From contig CAKZLO010000034.1 of the NCBI GenBank assembly GCA_937127125.1, positions 205,257 to 269,256 of the forward strand: DNA of 64,000 nucleotides, read 5' to 3'. A program made the translations under genes and the position numbers. Below the pieces are notes generated by a model. The model saw only the letters and a list, made by a program, of their open reading frames with translations, was not told the origin of the DNA and made no database searches. Of the stretch, positions 29,415-38,613 are shown piece by piece (positions within the stretch are counted from its first letter, which is position 1; every line of letters begins with the position of its first letter). This DNA is from an uncultured Ardenticatenia bacterium (lineage in GTDB: Bacteria; Chloroflexota; Anaerolineae; 4572-78; NAK82).

Positions 29415-29426
29415 AAAAGCGCTTTT
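29415..29426. repeat. 12-base perfect palindrome between the sigma and membrane-protein genes
   Basis: AAAAGCGCTTTT lies in the 92-base gap, flanked loosely by GTCCT and AGGAC. It could be part of a hairpin or a binding site; there is no T-run long enough for a clear terminator. Confidence 0.4.
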
Positions 29427-29459
29427 AGGACGCAGAAAGGATAGCAAATAAACATCACC

Positions 29460-29828
29460 ATGCGAGATCTAGCAGGAAAGATCAAAGCTCGCATTGATAG
29501 CTTGACCTTTGTTCTCTTTGAGGACGACAAAGAGGCAAGATATCTTCCGCCCGCCGAGAGAATTGATGTCGCCAGATTGAGAAGCCTGACAGAACACTTG
29601 CAGAAGACATTGGTTCCTGTACCTCCGCGGGCGGAATTCCGGTCGCGCCTCAAGGAGAGTCTGATAGCAGCAGCAAGTCAGCGTATGGCAGCGGAAAGGG
29701 AAAGTCGTGTAGCAGCGTTGCGCCGTCGCTGGATGTTGATTGGAGCGGCGGCCGGGTCGCTTTCGATGCTCTCCGTTGCTGGTATTATAGCTGCGGTGTT
29801 GCTGCATCAGCGGACTATCCGCCTCTAA
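29460..29828 (+). CDS. Single-pass membrane protein, candidate anti-sigma factor
   Basis: 122-residue protein with a cytoplasmic N-terminal portion and one C-terminal membrane helix (about residues 93-114, LIGAAAGSLSMLSVAGIIAAV). The segment PVPPRAEFRSRLKESLIAAA is reminiscent of short proteins found next to ECF sigma genes, which hold the sigma factor at the membrane. There is no HxxxCxxC zinc motif, so it is not a classical zinc anti-sigma. The link to the sigma factor rests on position (92 bases apart, same strand) and topology only. Confidence 0.6.
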   Translation: MRDLAGKIKARIDSLTFVLFEDDKEARYLPPAERIDVARLRSLTEHLQKTLVPVPPRAEFRSRLKESLIAAASQRMAAERESRVAALRRRWMLIGAAAGSLSMLSVAGIIAAVLLHQRTIRL

Positions 29829-29848
29829 GTCTTCACTGATCTGGCCTG

Positions 29849-30415
29849 ATGGAATTATGTCCGGACTTAGAATGTTACGTCTCCGTGGACGTCGAGACGT
29901 CCGGTCCTTTTCCCTCAACATACTCTCTTCTTGCCATTGGTGCCTGCCTGGTCTACGAGCCCACACAGTACTTCTATGTTGAGCTGCGCCCCCTGAGCAC
30001 TGCTTCCGCACCTGAGGCAGCCAGAATACACAGATTGTCCTTGGATCGTTTGGCCGTTGAGGGCCTGCCCCCAGCTGAGGCGATGCTGCGCTTTGCGGAT
30101 TGGCTGAAATCCGTAATGACAGAGGGGAGGAGGCCCTTGTTCGTTGGATTCAATGCTGCGTTCGACTGGATGTTCGTCAACGACTACTTTCACCGTTTCC
30201 TTGGGTACAACCCTTTTGGCCACGCTGCGTTAGACATCAAGTCGTTCTACATGGGAATGAGCGGTCGGCGATGGTGCGAAACTTCTATGCGCCAACTGAC
30301 ACGACGTTATCTGGGCGGTCGGCAGCTGGCTCATCATGCTCTCGATGATGCACTACTGCAGGCAGAGCTATTCCGTCTACTGTTGGCTGAGGCAAGAGCG
30401 CAGCACAACAAATGA
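29849..30415 (+). CDS. DEDDh 3'-5' exonuclease (RNase T/DnaQ superfamily)
   Basis: 188-residue single-domain nuclease with all catalytic residues of the DEDDh group: D14 and E16 in VSVDVETSGP, D106 in FVGFNAAFDWMFV, and H162/D167 in HHALDDA. The enzyme would remove nucleotides from 3' ends of DNA or RNA using two metal ions. The size and lack of additional domains resemble RNase T or the free epsilon-like exonucleases; DNA polymerase III epsilon is less likely because no polymerase-binding tail is seen. It lies 20 bases after the membrane protein and 37 before the next gene, so it is probably co-transcribed with both. Confidence 0.85.
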   Translation: MELCPDLECYVSVDVETSGPFPSTYSLLAIGACLVYEPTQYFYVELRPLSTASAPEAARIHRLSLDRLAVEGLPPAEAMLRFADWLKSVMTEGRRPLFVGFNAAFDWMFVNDYFHRFLGYNPFGHAALDIKSFYMGMSGRRWCETSMRQLTRRYLGGRQLAHHALDDALLQAELFRLLLAEARAQHNK

Positions 30416-30452
30416 ATGAATAAGAAGTATCGACCTGAGAGGAGGATACCTT

Positions 30453-31796
30453 ATGACAGAACAGGGCAACAGTACGCCAGCAGCCGATTTGCGCCGCATA
30501 ATCGAGTCAGCGCAGCGCTTAGGTGTCGAGATGGACGAGGAAGAGGCTCTGCAGTGGTTAGCTGCTATTGCATCTTCGCAGTCGTCGGCCAAACAGCTAG
30601 TGGTTGATCCCACCAGTGGGATCTTTGGTCATCATTTGAGCATGCTGGATTTCGATCCTGCTGAGCTGGCCTATTTTCGTCAAGTAGGCCAGTTGGTCGA
30701 ATTCGCTAATGATCCCCCACAAGTTGAGACCGCACTGGCACTGTCCGGTTCGGCCGCTCAATCTCGCATTCAGACTTATCCCGGTGACCTTGACTATTTT
30801 GAAAGGGTGAACATAAGGGCGGTGACACGCGAGGAGGCGTGTCAGATACTCTCCCGGTTAATGCGCGATAAGGCACTGAGCACAATGGCGGGGGAAACCT
30901 ATCGCTTGATTGAGGTAAAATTTGGTAACTATCCCTGCGATGTTGTACGGGATGGGCGCCTTGCGAAAAAGGGCACACCGATTGCGTGGAAACCGGATGA
31001 AATTCGCAGTGGGGTGATTGTGGCATCTCGGCCAGATGATTCAACCGTTAATATTACATGGGATGAGGTGTCGTTCGATCCGGGTTGGTGCAAGCTCGAC
31101 TGGGTGGTTGCAGATCCAGTCCGTGCCACTGTTTCCAATGCAAGCAACATGTTGGATGTAACGTGGGAGTCGCCTGATGGCACGATTACACCTCTGGATG
31201 GTTATCTTGATCCCTATTTCCAAGAGGTCTATCTCGAGGCTGAATCAATCCCTATCTTCTCTAAGCTGGTACGCCATATGAGCACCAGTGCTCTCGATGA
31301 TTACGTTGCTCAGTTGGAGAGAGAAGTGACCAAATATCTTGTCAAGGATGTCAATTACGGGAAGGCTGCCAAGCGCATGTACAATATCTTTCGGCTGACC
31401 GGACGCTATGATGAGGCTGCTTATTTGCGGGAGCTCTTTGACGAACCGGCGGCGATGCTGTATCAGGTCTGGGCACTGATCCGCACCGTGGAGGAAGCTT
31501 GCGCGCCCCATTCTACCATCCCTGCCAAAACGGTGGTATCTCAGGCTGATGAGCTCATACTTGCTGTGACTCGTGCCTTGGAAGGTGAGAAAGAGGTCGA
31601 GATTGTGCGCTATTTGCTGCGTTTGCGAGATAGTATCGCTGGGTGCGAAAAAAGCGCCCTGGCATCCTCTCAGGTGGAAGCAGCACGCAATGAGGTTATT
31701 AACCTGGTCAACAATTTCTTCTATGAAAAGCTCACAGCTATTCCTACGATTCGAGCCTATATGGAAGATAGGATACATTTGTCATCGGGAGGATAG
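30453..31796 (+). CDS. Unrecognised protein with a nucleotidyltransferase-like signature
   Basis: 447-residue cytoplasmic protein (no signal or membrane segment) that I do not recognise as a named family. Residues 97-116 read as LSGSAAQSRIQTYPGDLDYF. This fits the pol-beta-type nucleotidyltransferase pattern hG[GS]-x(9-13)-DhD: G99-S100, then D112 and D114. A third acidic residue on a following strand may be in RLIEVKFGNYP. The C-terminal third (about 270-440) looks helical, with DDYVAQLEREVTKYL and an RMYNIFRLTGRYDEAAYLREL tetratricopeptide-like stretch. AGGAGG lies upstream of ATG. The catalytic role is a hypothesis; its place after an exonuclease makes RNA or DNA end metabolism possible. 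Confidence 0.7.
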   Translation: MTEQGNSTPAADLRRIIESAQRLGVEMDEEEALQWLAAIASSQSSAKQLVVDPTSGIFGHHLSMLDFDPAELAYFRQVGQLVEFANDPPQVETALALSGSAAQSRIQTYPGDLDYFERVNIRAVTREEACQILSRLMRDKALSTMAGETYRLIEVKFGNYPCDVVRDGRLAKKGTPIAWKPDEIRSGVIVASRPDDSTVNITWDEVSFDPGWCKLDWVVADPVRATVSNASNMLDVTWESPDGTITPLDGYLDPYFQEVYLEAESIPIFSKLVRHMSTSALDDYVAQLEREVTKYLVKDVNYGKAAKRMYNIFRLTGRYDEAAYLRELFDEPAAMLYQVWALIRTVEEACAPHSTIPAKTVVSQADELILAVTRALEGEKEVEIVRYLLRLRDSIAGCEKSALASSQVEAARNEVINLVNNFFYEKLTAIPTIRAYMEDRIHLSSGG

Positions 31797-31944
31797 GGGA
31801 GTCTTCAAAAGGGTTGCTCGATCTTAGCTCAGATGCTTCAGGGAGCTGGCTTGCAGTGCGGGAACACGCATAGAGGGCGTGTCGTCCTGAAAATAGAATG
31901 CATAAGGCGTGGTAGCCTTGTACCCCGAAAGGGAGGAGATGCTA

Positions 31945-34900
31945 ATGAGACTCCGAGTAACCGCCTTCTTATTGTTGAGCCTGCTTGCGGTCGGTTTCTC
32001 TGCACAGGAAGCTCATCTATATCCAGCAAGACCGCCTATTCACTCTGGTTTCTCCAATACTGAGAATCCAATAAGATCTCTGCCTCTCCCGAAAACGTTT
32101 CCGGAGTACATGTATGTGGAGGAGATATTGATTCCACCTAGGGTGATCCAGAGCACACCTGAAGCTGGCGAAGAGATACCTCTGGACGCTTTCATTGAGG
32201 TCATCTTCGATCAACCAATGGATCAGAGATCAGTCGAGGGAGCTTTTCAGCTCTTTCCCACAGTCAATGGTCGCTTCGAATGGATCGACGCGCGCACGTT
32301 GCGCTTTCAGCCGGATTCTCTGTGGGATCGCGGCCAATCATATGAGGTAATCATCTCCTCGGATGCGCGCTCGCTCGAGAAGGTACCACTGCGCGAACCG
32401 TTCCGCCTGCATTTTGCAGCGGTTGGATTCCTCGAGGTGACACAGGTTATCCCGGCCAATGGATCTCAGGATGTTGATCCAACAAATCTAGCGATCACAG
32501 TGATGTTCAACCGTCCTGTGGTGCCGCTCGCAGCGCTGGCCGAGCAGGAGAATTTTCCCCAACCTTTGCAAGTGCAACCCCCCGTCACCGGGAAGGGTGA
32601 GTGGATCAACACTTCAGTGTACGTGTTTCGTCCAGCTGAACCCTTAGCGGGCGGAAGCACTTACACTGTTAGGGTGCAGCGCGGCCTCACTGATACAACT
32701 GGTGGATTACTGGCCGCAGATTACGAATGGTCGTTCAGCACGTCACCTCCCGTCGTGGTGGCGACACAGCCGGCCGATGGCGCCGAGATGGTAAGTGTCA
32801 AACCCCAGATTCAGGTGCAGTTTAGCATGCCTGTCGATCCTGTCTCAGCTGCTGACTCATTTCGCCTGTCGCGGGATTCTGAGGAGGTACCAGGCGATTT
32901 GCATGTGGTGAGGAATACGCTGTATTTCACCCCAACCCGCCAGCTGGAATTCGCAGCGCTTTATCGGGCCGAACTTGCGCGCGGTTTGCGCGCGGCTGCA
33001 GGCGGTGTCCATGGTATGAGGCAGGATTACTCTTTCACTTTCAGAACGGTGCCTCTGCCCGAAATTGTGAGCACACACCCACGTGACGGAGAGCAGGCCG
33101 CTGATCCCTATACCAGTTTTGTCATCCGTTTCAATACTGAGATTGACCCCTCCTCCGTGTTGCCACGTCTGGCGTTTAGTCCGAACATAACTGCATCTCA
33201 GGTGATGACCTATTACAACAAGTGGGATCACGCTTTTGTCGTCCAGTTCGGTGCGCAACCTTCGACAGAGTATTGGATCACCATCTCGCCAGGTATTCGC
33301 GACCCTTATGGCAATGAGACAACCCAAGAATTCACCGTGTATTTTCGCACGGCAGCGTTGTTGCCCGATTTTCGCCTCCTCACACCTGCGTTGGTAAGCA
33401 GTTACGATGCCGGAGCGCCCGCCCGTGTTCTTGTGGCTTTCGTGAACATTTCCCGGCTCGATCTGGCCCTTTATCGTCTTACTCCGGATATGATCACTTA
33501 CCCAGAATGGCAGTGGGATGAATATCGTCCTCCTCGTTCCGCATTGGTGAGGCGCTGGCACGAGCACCTCGAGGCACCGCTCAATAAGCAGAGCTATGCA
33601 CGCATTGATCTAGTTGAAGGTGGTGGGTTGCTGGAGCCTGGCTTGTATTTGTTGCGCGTCGATTCTCCTCAACTGCCCGAGGAACGTCGCTATCGTTGGA
33701 ATCGCCTGCACGTGCTGGTGGTCTCGGCATTCAATCTGACGTTGAAGTATGGCCCGTATGATGCTCTTGTATGGGCAACCGACCTAGCTGGCGGGGCACC
33801 AGTCGAGGCATTGGATGTACAACTCTATGATGTCAGCAGCGAAAGGCGATTGGGGACGCAAACGACAGATGGTCAGGGCATTGCGAAGTTCGCTTTAGAC
33901 GGGGAAGGATATCGTGAGTTAATTGCCTACACTGAACAGCCCTTCGCTGCTGTTTCCAGCCGTTGGGCACGTGGTACCAGTGCATGGGATTTCGGCTTAC
34001 CCACCGCCTATGATTGGAGCAAGGCGCGCGTGGTGCTCTACACCGATCGTCCCATTTATCGACCCGGCCAGACGGTATATTTGAAAGGCGCATTGCGTTC
34101 CGAGGACGATGCAGTATATGCTCTCTCTGACGCTGACCAGCTCAAGTTGGCTGTGACCGACCCCAATTACGAGGTGGTGTTCGAGGGATATGTGTCCTTG
34201 AATGAGAATGATACTTTTGAGACCAGCTTGCAGCTGGAAGAAGGAGCGTTTCTTGGTCCTTACACCATCAGTGCCGAATTCGCCGGACGCAACTTTCAGA
34301 GTACCTTCCAGGTGGCCGCTTATCGCCCACCCGAGTTTCAAGTGACGGTGACCCCATCCGTCTCAGAAACGGTTTTGGGTACCCCTTCGGAAGCTACTGT
34401 GGAAGTAAGCTATTTCTTTGGGGGCGCGGTGAGGCAGGCGCCGGTGCAGTGGAACCTCTTGGCAGAGCGTTATATATTCAGCCCACCTTGGGGTGGTGGC
34501 TATACTTTCACGGAGACGGACGATCCTTGGCAGTGCCTCGACTGTTGGTGGCGTCCGCCACGTCCTCCTACGCCTATCCTGAGAGGTGATGGCACAACCG
34601 ATGACACTGGTCGCTTCCGAATCTCGATCCCAGCTCAGCTTGTGGATCAGGATGGCAAGCCCATCCAACGCAGTACACGATTGATCATTGAAGCGTCGGT
34701 GACTGGTCGGGACAATCAGGTTATTGCAGGTCGTTCCGACTTGGTCTTACACCAAGGTGACTTCTACGCTGGTTTGCGCACGCGTCGGTATGTCGGCCGA
34801 GCTGGTGAACCGTTCTCTGTTGATCTGATGGCGGTGGACTGGCAGAGCGAGAGACTACCGGGGAAACAACTGCAGCTACAAGTCTATCAGCGAGAGTGGG

Positions 34901-37900
34901 ACAATGTCTATGTTGAAGATTCACGGTGGGGTGGCCGCTGGGAGTATCAGGAGAAAGATAGCTGGATCGACACCGTAGAGGTGGTCACCGACGAGCGGGG
35001 AGAGGCAGTAGCTACCTTCACTCCACCTCAAGCTGGTACATATCGTCTGGTAGTTCTGGGCAAAGACGACGCTGGACGTGAGGTCCGCGCCAGTGTGTTC
35101 ATCTGGGCGACTGGCAAGGAGAGCGTCACGTGGCGTCGCGAGAACAATGATCGCATCAACTTGGTCTCTGACAAGTCTTCTTACAAACCGGGTGAGGTCG
35201 CCGAGGTACTTATTCCTTCGCCCTATGAACAACCGCATTACGCACTGGTTACTGTGGAGCGCAATCGCATCCGACGTTATGAAGTGATCTATCTGGAAAC
35301 AAACAGCTATGTCTACCAGTTACCCATCGAGCCATCAGATGCGCCCAATATTTACATTTCCGTTGCGCTGGTCAAAGGAACCCAGCTGGATGGTCGTCCG
35401 GCTGATTACAAGGTGGGACTGTTACCTCTGAATGTATCTACTGAGCGGCAAGAGCTCCGAGTGACCATTACGCCAGTGCAGGGCAGAGTTATGCCTGGGG
35501 ACACACTAGATTGTGCTATCAAAGTCACCGACTGGCGCGGGGAACCGCTCCAAGCAGAACTTTCGCTCGATGTGGTGGATAAGTCTGTGCTCAGTCTGAT
35601 GCCACGTCCCCTCAATGCATTGCGGGAGGGGTTCTATTTTCGCCGTGGGGTGGGTATTAGCACTGCTGCCACGGTGGCAATCGCAGCAAACCGCCAGCTG
35701 GAGGAAATGGAGCTGCAGTTGGGATATATGGCACCTAGGGCTGAAATGGCAGAAGAGGGCGTGCCTTCCCCAGTTCCCACCGCAATGGTTGCGCTCGCGC
35801 CCTCGGAAAAGGCAGACCAGGCAAAGGCAGCCGTGCCCTTTGGAGTGACGTTACGGGAAGAGTTCGCCGATACAGCTTATTGGAACCCAGTGGTGATGAC
35901 CGATCAGCGCGGCGAGGCGAGGATAAGCATCAGTCTGCCAGACAACATCACTACGTGGGTGATACGGGGTCTGGCTATCAATGCGGCGACTCAAGTTGGC
36001 GAGGGGTTGACAGAAGTGATCGCTACCAAGCCCTTGCTCATTCGACCTGTTACGCCACGTTTCATGGTCGCAGAAGATCGCGTTGTCCTAGGTGCAGCAG
36101 TGAGCAACAACGCGGAAAGTGCCTTGGATGTTGTGGTAAGCCTCTCGGCAACCGGTATCACGCTACAAGATGCAGCAACACAGACGGTGCGCATTGAAGC
36201 TGGCCGTGAGGAAACTGTCACCTGGAATGCTCGAATCACCGATGCCCCCTACGCTGATTTGGTTTTTGCTGTCCTTGATCGGAGTGGCGTCTACAGCGAT
36301 GCCAGTAAACCTAGGTTAGCAACTGGCCCGGAAGGCGCACTGGCCATTTATCGTTACTCAGCACCCGACGTTGTGGGTACTGCTGGTAGCTTAGCCGGGG
36401 AGGGCAAAATCACCGAACTGATTGTGCTGCCGCCTAAGTATGATGGTCGACGCGGATCGCTTCAGGTGCGCATCGACCCCTCTCTGGCGGCCAGCATCCG
36501 CGAAGGCCTGACCTATCTCGAGCACTATCCTTATGAGTGCACTGAGCAGACCGTCAGCCGTTTCTTACCCAATGTGCTAACCTATCGCGCGCTGCAGCAA
36601 CTGGGCATCGCTCGACCCGATCTGGCCGACAAGCTGACACGTCTGGTTGAGCAAGCGCTGGGTAAGTTGTACACTCATCAGAATGGCGATGGTGGTTGGG
36701 GATGGTGGCCTAATCGTGAAAGCAACCCCCATGTCAGCGCTTATGTCGTTTTTGGTCTGCTGATGGCGCGCCAGACCGGCTTCTCGGTAAGCGAGGATGT
36801 GTTACAGAGAGGCCTGGAGTTTCTGCACACTCGCTTGGTACCTTTGCAGGAGCTGGAACGAGAGTATCAAGCTAACCAGCAAGCTTGGATACTGTATGTG
36901 CTGGCCGAGGCAGGTCAAGCTCCCTTCGGATACCTTGAGGAGTTGTACACATACCGAGCTCGCCTTAGCCTGTACGCACGTGCCTATTTGGCAATGGCAC
37001 TACAGCTGCAAGGATATGGCTCAGGCTGGGTCAACACGCTGTTGTCCGATTTTAACAACGCTGTCATTCTAAGTGCTACTGGTGCCCATTGGAGGGAAGC
37101 GGAGACCGACTGGTGGGCGATGAACTCAGACACACGGACAACTGCAATCGTGCTCGATGCGTTGGTGCGCCTCAATCCTGACAACGCGCTGATCCCTAAC
37201 GTCGTGCGATGGCTAATGGTCGCGCGCAAGGGCGACGTGTGGTCCACTACCCAGGAGACCGCATGGGCATTAATTGCGCTCACCGACTGGATGCGCTACA
37301 CGGGTGAGCTGAAAGCTGCTTATCATTACACTGTGCAGCTTAACGAACAGCAGCTGGCTGATGCTGAGGTCACCGAGCAGACAGTGGAACGTGGTCAGCA
37401 AATCCGTGTGGATGTTGCTGAGTTGTTGCAACAGGCTGCCAATCAACTCATTATCACACGCAACGCCGGCCCGGGTCAGTTGTACTATACGGCACATTTG
37501 CAGGTGTACCTGCCGGTCGAGGAGCTGCCTCCTGTAAATCGTGGCATCATAGTACAGCGACGTTTCTCACTCGCATCGTGCAATCAGGGAGCCCGTTGCC
37601 CGGATATCAAAGAGGCAAAGGTTGGCGATTTGATCCGGGTTAACCTCACGATTATCGCCCCAAACGATCTACATTATCTGGTGGTAGAGGACATGCTACC
37701 CGCCGGTGCAGAGGCAATTGACCTTGGTTTGGCTACTACCAGCTTACTTGCTGCACGACCACAGCTGTACCGCGCTGTACCAGAGGCAGAGTATTCGCTC
37801 CCTTGGCATTGGTGGAACTGGTATAGTCGCAGCGAGCTACGCGACGAGAAGGTCGTGCTGTTCGCCGATTACCTGCCCGAGGGGACATACGAGTACAGCT

Positions 37901-38025
37901 ATGTGATGCGAGCCACTACACCGGGCGACTTTCATGTTATTCCTACCTTGGCCTGGGAGTTCTACTTCCCAGAAGTGTTTGGACGTAGTGCTGGTCGTAT
38001 GCTATATATTGGGCAGGCGCAGTGA
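31945..38025 (+). CDS. Alpha-2-macroglobulin-like secreted protein with thioester motif
   Basis: 2026-residue exported bacterial alpha-2-macroglobulin, a protease trap acting at the cell surface. A signal peptide (MRLRVTAFLLLSLLAVGFSA) is followed by repeated Ig-like (BIG_5 and macroglobulin) domains, e.g. VIPANGSQDVDPTNLAITVMF. There follow the YTDRPIYRPGQTVYLKG segment typical of the family, a bait-like region, and the thioester domain with C-T-E-Q at C1532 (YPYECTEQTVSRFLPN), so the internal thioester is probably functional. An alpha-alpha toroid and receptor-type domain follow. There is no lipobox cysteine, unlike E. coli YfhM. ATG 31945 has GGAGG eight bases upstream; ATG 31939 is too close to it. 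Confidence 0.92.
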   Translation: MRLRVTAFLLLSLLAVGFSAQEAHLYPARPPIHSGFSNTENPIRSLPLPKTFPEYMYVEEILIPPRVIQSTPEAGEEIPLDAFIEVIFDQPMDQRSVEGAFQLFPTVNGRFEWIDARTLRFQPDSLWDRGQSYEVIISSDARSLEKVPLREPFRLHFAAVGFLEVTQVIPANGSQDVDPTNLAITVMFNRPVVPLAALAEQENFPQPLQVQPPVTGKGEWINTSVYVFRPAEPLAGGSTYTVRVQRGLTDTTGGLLAADYEWSFSTSPPVVVATQPADGAEMVSVKPQIQVQFSMPVDPVSAADSFRLSRDSEEVPGDLHVVRNTLYFTPTRQLEFAALYRAELARGLRAAAGGVHGMRQDYSFTFRTVPLPEIVSTHPRDGEQAADPYTSFVIRFNTEIDPSSVLPRLAFSPNITASQVMTYYNKWDHAFVVQFGAQPSTEYWITISPGIRDPYGNETTQEFTVYFRTAALLPDFRLLTPALVSSYDAGAPARVLVAFVNISRLDLALYRLTPDMITYPEWQWDEYRPPRSALVRRWHEHLEAPLNKQSYARIDLVEGGGLLEPGLYLLRVDSPQLPEERRYRWNRLHVLVVSAFNLTLKYGPYDALVWATDLAGGAPVEALDVQLYDVSSERRLGTQTTDGQGIAKFALDGEGYRELIAYTEQPFAAVSSRWARGTSAWDFGLPTAYDWSKARVVLYTDRPIYRPGQTVYLKGALRSEDDAVYALSDADQLKLAVTDPNYEVVFEGYVSLNENDTFETSLQLEEGAFLGPYTISAEFAGRNFQSTFQVAAYRPPEFQVTVTPSVSETVLGTPSEATVEVSYFFGGAVRQAPVQWNLLAERYIFSPPWGGGYTFTETDDPWQCLDCWWRPPRPPTPILRGDGTTDDTGRFRISIPAQLVDQDGKPIQRSTRLIIEASVTGRDNQVIAGRSDLVLHQGDFYAGLRTRRYVGRAGEPFSVDLMAVDWQSERLPGKQLQLQVYQREWDNVYVEDSRWGGRWEYQEKDSWIDTVEVVTDERGEAVATFTPPQAGTYRLVVLGKDDAGREVRASVFIWATGKESVTWRRENNDRINLVSDKSSYKPGEVAEVLIPSPYEQPHYALVTVERNRIRRYEVIYLETNSYVYQLPIEPSDAPNIYISVALVKGTQLDGRPADYKVGLLPLNVSTERQELRVTITPVQGRVMPGDTLDCAIKVTDWRGEPLQAELSLDVVDKSVLSLMPRPLNALREGFYFRRGVGISTAATVAIAANRQLEEMELQLGYMAPRAEMAEEGVPSPVPTAMVALAPSEKADQAKAAVPFGVTLREEFADTAYWNPVVMTDQRGEARISISLPDNITTWVIRGLAINAATQVGEGLTEVIATKPLLIRPVTPRFMVAEDRVVLGAAVSNNAESALDVVVSLSATGITLQDAATQTVRIEAGREETVTWNARITDAPYADLVFAVLDRSGVYSDASKPRLATGPEGALAIYRYSAPDVVGTAGSLAGEGKITELIVLPPKYDGRRGSLQVRIDPSLAASIREGLTYLEHYPYECTEQTVSRFLPNVLTYRALQQLGIARPDLADKLTRLVEQALGKLYTHQNGDGGWGWWPNRESNPHVSAYVVFGLLMARQTGFSVSEDVLQRGLEFLHTRLVPLQELEREYQANQQAWILYVLAEAGQAPFGYLEELYTYRARLSLYARAYLAMALQLQGYGSGWVNTLLSDFNNAVILSATGAHWREAETDWWAMNSDTRTTAIVLDALVRLNPDNALIPNVVRWLMVARKGDVWSTTQETAWALIALTDWMRYTGELKAAYHYTVQLNEQQLADAEVTEQTVERGQQIRVDVAELLQQAANQLIITRNAGPGQLYYTAHLQVYLPVEELPPVNRGIIVQRRFSLASCNQGARCPDIKEAKVGDLIRVNLTIIAPNDLHYLVVEDMLPAGAEAIDLGLATTSLLAARPQLYRAVPEAEYSLPWHWWNWYSRSELRDEKVVLFADYLPEGTYEYSYVMRATTPGDFHVIPTLAWEFYFPEVFGRSAGRMLYIGQAQ

Positions 38026-38037
38026 TGAGGAAAGTTG

Positions 38038-38613
38038 TTAGTCCTCTGGTTTGTCCATCCGCGAAGCGCTGTGAGGGCGTGGTCTCGATTGCATCCACTG
38101 ATATAAGAAGTTAGCCACGCCTTCGGCGTCGTTCAAGTCGAAGCGAGGTGCCAGAACGTTGAGTGGACAATCGCTGACCACAGCCAGCAACTCCTCGGGC
38201 TGTGAGATCAGACGGGGCAAGCCATTGTCGTCAAGCGTTGTATGCGCTGCCCGACATACTTCGATTTTGGGGTGCCGGCTTTGTCCATAGCCCTCTACTA
38301 GGATCAGGTCAACGTGGCACAGATGCTGGTCTATCAGTGCCTCTAAATCAGGTGATCCATTTGCTGGGTAGAACACTGCCACCTGGGCTGCGCAAGCACC
38401 CACCACAACATCGGCGCCAGCCTGAGCCATCCGGTAGCTGTCCTTTCCGGGCACGTCGAACGCGGTCGCGTGCGCGTGGTGCTTAAGTACCCCGATGCGC
38501 AGTCCGTGCGCCTTGAGGCGTGGGATCAACTTTTCTAAAAACGTGGTCTTGCCTGTACCACTGCGGGCTACGAAGCATACCACAGCGGGTCTTTTAGAAG
38601 GACTAGACACCAT
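38038..38613 (-). CDS. mobB: Molybdopterin-guanine dinucleotide biosynthesis adapter protein
   Basis: GTP-binding protein that assists MobA in attaching GMP to molybdopterin. The 191-residue protein has the P-loop ARSGTGKTT (residues 16-24), the KHHAHATAFDVPGKDSYR segment and LILVEGYGQSRHPKIEV, all diagnostic of MobB. ATG 38613 lies eleven bases inside the end of the SIS-domain gene, so translation is probably coupled. MobA is not in this window. A molybdenum hydroxylase operon lies ~17 kb away (55069-58751) and would use the cofactor, though that family generally takes other cofactor variants. Confidence 0.9.
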   Translation of the reverse strand: MVSSPSKRPAVVCFVARSGTGKTTFLEKLIPRLKAHGLRIGVLKHHAHATAFDVPGKDSYRMAQAGADVVVGACAAQVAVFYPANGSPDLEALIDQHLCHVDLILVEGYGQSRHPKIEVCRAAHTTLDDNGLPRLISQPEELLAVVSDCPLNVLAPRFDLNDAEGVANFLYQWMQSRPRPHSASRMDKPED

